NCBI GenBank assembly: GCA_964444825.1
Contig: CAYUIS010000194.1
Span: 1-7,260, forward strand
Source of the DNA: CAYUIS01 sp964444825
Lineage (GTDB): Bacteria; Chloroflexota; Anaerolineae; B4-G1
Direction: 5' to 3'
Length of the DNA stretch: 7,260 bases
The notes beneath the pieces are model-generated. The model saw only the letters and a program-made list of their open reading frames with translations, had not been told where the DNA came from and did not search any database. Made by a program: the position numbers and the translations under genes. Of the stretch, positions 4,805 through 7,260 are shown in pieces. The stretch's first letter is position 1; every line of letters starts with the position of its first letter.

Positions 4805-6097
4805 ATGGAGACGCATACTGTTCGGATCCCGGGCTTGGTGCTGACCGAGCACGAGTTCCAGGTCCCCTTGGACCATTCGGACCCCGGCGGAGAGCAGATC
4901 ACCGTCTTTGCCCGCGAGGTCGTGGCCCCCACCAAGGTCTCGGATGACCTGCCGTGGCTGCTCTTTCTGGCCGGCGGTCCTGGATTCCCGTCGCCCCGCC
5001 CACAGAGCCGGTCCGGGTGGCTGAAGCGGGCGCTGGAGGACTATCGCGTCCTGTTGCTCGACGATAGGGGCACAGGCCGCAGCACGCCCGTCAACCATCA
5101 GACGCTGGCCCGTTTCCCAAGCGCCCAGGCGCAGGCTGACTACCTGGCCCATTTCCGGGCCGATGCGATCGTTCAGGACGCCGAGCTGATCCGGCGCCAG
5201 CTTCTGGGCGAGGAAAAACGGTGGAGCGTGCTGGGCCAGAGCTACGGCGGTTTCTGCCTGGCGCACTATCTCTCGGCAGTTCCCGAGGGCGTGCGCGAGG
5301 GCATCTTTACCGGGGGGTTGCCGCCGATCGGCCAGTCGATCGACGACGTATATCAGGCCACCTACGGGCGCGTGCTCGAACTCAACCGGCGCTACTATGC
5401 GCGGTATCCCGGCGACCGGGAGCGCGCCCGCGAGATCGTCGAATACCTCAGCGGAAACGAGGTCGAGCTCCCGGGAGGCGGCACGCTCTCGCCCCGCCGC
5501 TTTCAGCAACTCGGCATCAAGTTCGGCGCTCGGAACGGCTTTGAGCTGGTCCACTATCTGCTCGAGAGCGCCTTTGTTCCAGGCGCGCAGGGGTTGGAGC
5601 TGAGCTATTCCTTTCTGCGGGAGGTCGAGGAGAACGGCTCCTTCGAGACCAACCCGATCTATGCGCTGCTCCACGAGCCGATCTACTGCGAGGGGGCCGC
5701 CTCCGAGTGGTCGGCCCAACGGGTGCGGGCCGAGTTCCCCGAGTTCTCGCTTGAAGAGGATGGGCCGGTCTTTTTCACTGGCGAGATGATCTATCCGTGG
5801 ATGTTCGACGAGTACCGGCACCTCCAGCCGGTGAAAGAAGCCGCCGAGATCTTGGCTGCTCACGATGGCTGGCCCGCGCTGTATGACCAGGACCGCCTGC
5901 GGCACAACAGCGTGCCGTGCGTCGCCACGGTCTACTATGACGATATGTACGTCGAGCGGCGCTTTGCCGAGGAGGCGGCCCGCTTGATAAAGTCCACCCG
6001 CATCTGGCTGACCAACGCCTACGATCACAGCGGGCTGCGAATGGATGGCGAGGTGGTCCTGGACCGGCTGCTCGGGATGCTCCGGGGCGAGACATAG
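4805..6097 (+). CDS. Proline iminopeptidase-like alpha/beta hydrolase (peptidase family S33)
   Basis: This 430-residue cytoplasmic hydrolase resembles proline iminopeptidases, which remove N-terminal proline from peptides. GGPG at 57-60 is the oxyanion loop, and DDRGTGRS (86-93) is the following conserved strand and turn. The nucleophile is S146 in GQSYGG. The catalytic acid is one of D379/D380 in VYYDDMYV, and the catalytic histidine is H408 in AYDHSGLR. The cap domain occupies about 170-350. At 430 residues it belongs with the longer S33 enzymes rather than the ~310-residue type. There is no signal peptide. AGGAGG at 4791-4796 lies eight bases before the ATG, inside the upstream deacetylase gene, and the two genes are separated by zero bases, which indicates co-translation. 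A role in peptide scavenging or in hydrolysing an amide product of its neighbour is inference. A hairpin repeat begins 16 bases after the stop. A long minus-strand open frame (6028-4706) overlaps it and is judged a shadow. Confidence 0.9.
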   Translation: METHTVRIPGLVLTEHEFQVPLDHSDPGGEQITVFAREVVAPTKVSDDLPWLLFLAGGPGFPSPRPQSRSGWLKRALEDYRVLLLDDRGTGRSTPVNHQTLARFPSAQAQADYLAHFRADAIVQDAELIRRQLLGEEKRWSVLGQSYGGFCLAHYLSAVPEGVREGIFTGGLPPIGQSIDDVYQATYGRVLELNRRYYARYPGDRERAREIVEYLSGNEVELPGGGTLSPRRFQQLGIKFGARNGFELVHYLLESAFVPGAQGLELSYSFLREVEENGSFETNPIYALLHEPIYCEGAASEWSAQRVRAEFPEFSLEEDGPVFFTGEMIYPWMFDEYRHLQPVKEAAEILAAHDGWPALYDQDRLRHNSVPCVATVYYDDMYVERRFAEEAARLIKSTRIWLTNAYDHSGLRMDGEVVLDRLLGMLRGET

Positions 6098-6113
6098 CCG
6101 CTTTTGGCTTCAT

Positions 6114-6148
6114 AGGTGCGTTGCACCTGCTTTTGGTGCGACGCACCT
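6114..6148 (+). repeat. Hairpin repeat, copy B (14-bp stem, 7-base loop)
   Basis: The arms are AGGTGCGTTGCACC (6114-6127) and GGTGCGACGCACCT (6135-6148), with loop TGCTTTT. All 14 positions pair in plus-strand RNA, one as U-G. It lies 16 bases after the S33 peptidase stop, between convergent genes, and is the second copy of the element at 642-673. Four positions differ between the copies and all keep the pairing. No T-run follows the stem, so a terminator function is possible but not standard. Confidence 0.75.
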
Positions 6149-6174
6149 GCTAGTTATTCAAAGTAGGTTCGAAT

Positions 6175-6279
6175 CTAATCGCTAGTCAAGTCATACCACC
6201 ATTCTGGAGTTGGCCCTCTCTTGAGTTCTGAGCTATGTCGGTAAAACACTTCTCTGAATGCATCTCTTGCGATAAGCAT
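6175..6279 (-). pseudogene. 3' remnant of an unrecognised gene
   Basis: On the minus strand, in a different frame from the RHS remnant, an open stretch encodes ARDAFREVFYRHSSELKRG followed by PTPEWWYDLTSD, ending at a stop at 6175-6177. Charged, helix-like residues and a Pro-Thr-Pro-Glu-Trp-Trp cluster look like a true protein C-terminus, not random frame. I do not recognise the family. The upstream end merges with the RHS remnant near 6280-6290. An ATG at 6277-6279 exists but has no visible ribosome-binding site, so expression as a 34-residue peptide is unlikely. Confidence 0.4.
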
Positions 6280-6841
6280 CTTCAATCTGCCCTGTAAAGC
6301 GCCGGTCGGTCGGCGTGGTGCCCGAGCTGTAGCGGGTTTTTCCGTAGGCATAGTAGCGCAGCTCGCCTACCTCGGCCGTGCCGGCACTGTTGATGGTGAT
6401 GGTGGTAGAACCCAGGTGGTCGCTCAACAGGTAGTACACCACCCCGTCTCGGTTCATCGCCACTCGCGCTCCCCCGGCATAATAGTACTTGGTGATCATC
6501 GCCCAGGTGTCGTTCGGCGTCAGCGTGCTGCCAGAGATGGGGAACTCGCCATAGTTGTAATAGTTGTAGACATACAAATCGGAATCATGGTCCACAGGAA
6601 TATTGGTCAGTTGAACGGTCACTTGATCGGTAGTCGTGGGGGTGAAGTAGTAGTAATCGTCGGTGTCAGTCTCATCCCAGCCAAAGGCCCGGTAGTCCTG
6701 GCCCGAGATCAAAGGTCCGAAGGCCTGTTCCGGTGTGTTGTTGGGTTCGTAGAAGTCGCGCGGAGGCTCACGCATCACCAACGGCAGGTAGATGCGGATG
6801 TGAGGCTGAGTGACGGTGACGACAGCCTGATCGGGCGCTAC
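6233..6841 (-). pseudogene. Broken surface-protein frame: YLPL tail, PPC domain and RHS core fragment
   Basis: This minus-strand frame joins pieces of secreted proteins. It opens with VTVTQPHIRIYLPLVMREPP, the end of an Ig/DUF11-like module with a YLPL motif. Next comes a PPC-like domain (from YEPNNTPEQAFGPL through DDYYYFTPTTTDQVTVQL), which stops short near codon 72 after the only in-frame TTG (6779-6781). The rest is RHS-repeat core sequence: KYYYAGGARVAM, YYLLSDHLGSTTITI, ELRYYAYGKTRY, RRFTGQ. Ordinary RHS proteins continue past FTGQ into the conserved YYNARYYDP-type segment. Here about 17 unrelated residues follow and the frame stops at 6233-6235. There is no ATG or GTG start and no ribosome-binding site. 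The frame overlaps the stop of the upstream DUF11 gene, one frame away. It may be an end-to-end mosaic of fragments or the decayed 3' half of that gene. Confidence 0.65.
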
Positions 6842-7260
6842 GGGCTGCGAACGATCAGGGGAAGATAGACGCGGCTCCCGTTGACGATCGCCGTGGCCCT
6901 GCGGCTTCTACCATATTGCGTATCGGTCAGCCAGGCGGTGTTGATGATGGGCGCTGCCAGCAAGAGCGAGCCGGTGCCCGTGATGCCAGGGGTGACCTGG
7001 AAGCGGATCGTGGAAACCGTGTCAGTCGGAAGCGTGCCCTCCCACACGACCGCCCTGAGGGCAGGGCTATAGGAAACGGCGGGTGTGAGGTCGCTGGTCA
7101 AGCTACCAGATACGTAGTGAACCGGATCGGGCAGCGGGTCCCACAGGCGAATGCTGAACCCAGGGCCGGAGATGGTCAGGGTGTAGGTCAGCGTATCGTT
7201 GTTGTGCAGGTCCTGAACCGGTGTGGCCTGCTTTCTGAGGGAGAGTGGGGCGAGAGGGGT
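6838..7260 (-). CDS. C-terminal part of a DUF11-repeat surface protein (5' end outside the window)
   Basis: The minus-strand frame is open from the window edge to a stop at 6838-6840 and gives the last 140 residues of a larger protein. The sequence has the pattern of a DUF11 (conserved repeat) beta-sandwich: a KQATPV opening strand, DTLTYTLTISGPG, WDPLPDPVHYVSGSLTS, VVWEGTLPTDTVSTIRFQVT and IINTAWLTD. It ends in NGSRVYLPLIVRSP, which fits the (I/V)YLPLxxR tail of Chloroflexota extracellular proteins. Such proteins are exported and stay on the cell surface or are shed; which cannot be told here. No start is annotated because the frame continues beyond the window. A TTG at 7099-7101 is an internal leucine. 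The next minus-strand frame begins within its last codons and carries another YLPL motif, so the stop at 6838 may be a frameshift product. Confidence 0.75.
   Translation of the reverse strand, partial: TPLAPLSLRKQATPVQDLHNNDTLTYTLTISGPGFSIRLWDPLPDPVHYVSGSLTSDLTPAVSYSPALRAVVWEGTLPTDTVSTIRFQVTPGITGTGSLLLAAPIINTAWLTDTQYGRSRRATAIVNGSRVYLPLIVRSP

Noticed and set aside
4706..6028. Long minus-strand open frame of 440 codons antisense to the S33 peptidase gene
   Set aside because: The plus-strand frame has all S33 motifs, a ribosome-binding site and an operon partner. The antisense translation has no recognisable motif and is explained by GC-rich codon bias.
6160..6185. GGTTCGAATC at 6167-6176, resembling a tRNA T-loop
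   Set aside because: The flanking bases form only a poor T-stem, and no anticodon arm, D-arm or acceptor stem is possible given the adjacent hairpin and coding sequence. A tRNA-derived attachment scar cannot be supported.
1..7260. CRISPR array, rRNA, tRNA, integrase or full transposase
   Set aside because: Reading both strands showed no regularly spaced repeats, no cloverleaf or rRNA-like conserved blocks, and no DDE or tyrosine-recombinase motifs.

Overview
The window looks like a piece of a GC-rich bacterial chromosome, most likely from the Chloroflexota (Anaerolineae or Caldilineae type). This rests on family recollection, not a search. Two secreted-protein reading frames end in a short hydrophobic tail of the form (I/V)YLPxxxR, which I associate with extracellular proteins of that phylum. 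A third copy sits inside a broken frame. DUF11, PPC and RHS modules in the same window fit this picture.

Layout, left to right. Positions 1-187 hold a possible 3' gene end, a small hairpin and a promoter-like site. Positions 188-643 encode a zinc-dependent nucleoside deaminase, followed at once by a hairpin repeat (642-673). Positions 854-1390 are a scrapyard: an intact 65-residue protein, a nucleotidyltransferase cut off after about 80 residues, and the last ~47 codons of an alpha/beta hydrolase joined to it out of frame. A HAD-family hydrolase follows (1429-2109). Its stop codon touches a 97-bp element with perfect 15-bp terminal inverted repeats (2109-2205), which leads into a secreted subtilisin-like protease (2234-3937).

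Positions 4046-6097 form a tight two-gene operon: a NodB-type polysaccharide deacetylase-like protein and a proline iminopeptidase-like S33 hydrolase, with no bases between them. A second copy of the hairpin repeat (6114-6148) separates this operon from convergent minus-strand sequence. That strand carries, in its own reading order, the 3' end of a DUF11 surface-protein gene (7260-6838), a broken PPC-RHS frame (6841-6233), and a small remnant of another gene (6279-6175).

Functionally, the intact genes are housekeeping or scavenging types: base deamination, phosphate-ester hydrolysis, extracellular proteolysis, amide deacetylation and peptide trimming. A secreted protease next to a proline iminopeptidase would fit peptide utilisation, but the shared context is only suggestive. 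I see no convincing new defence or multi-gene system. The most notable signals are the covarying hairpin repeat, the MITE-like element, and several gene-fragment junctions. No stretch longer than about 210 bases lacks a gene or gene remnant.
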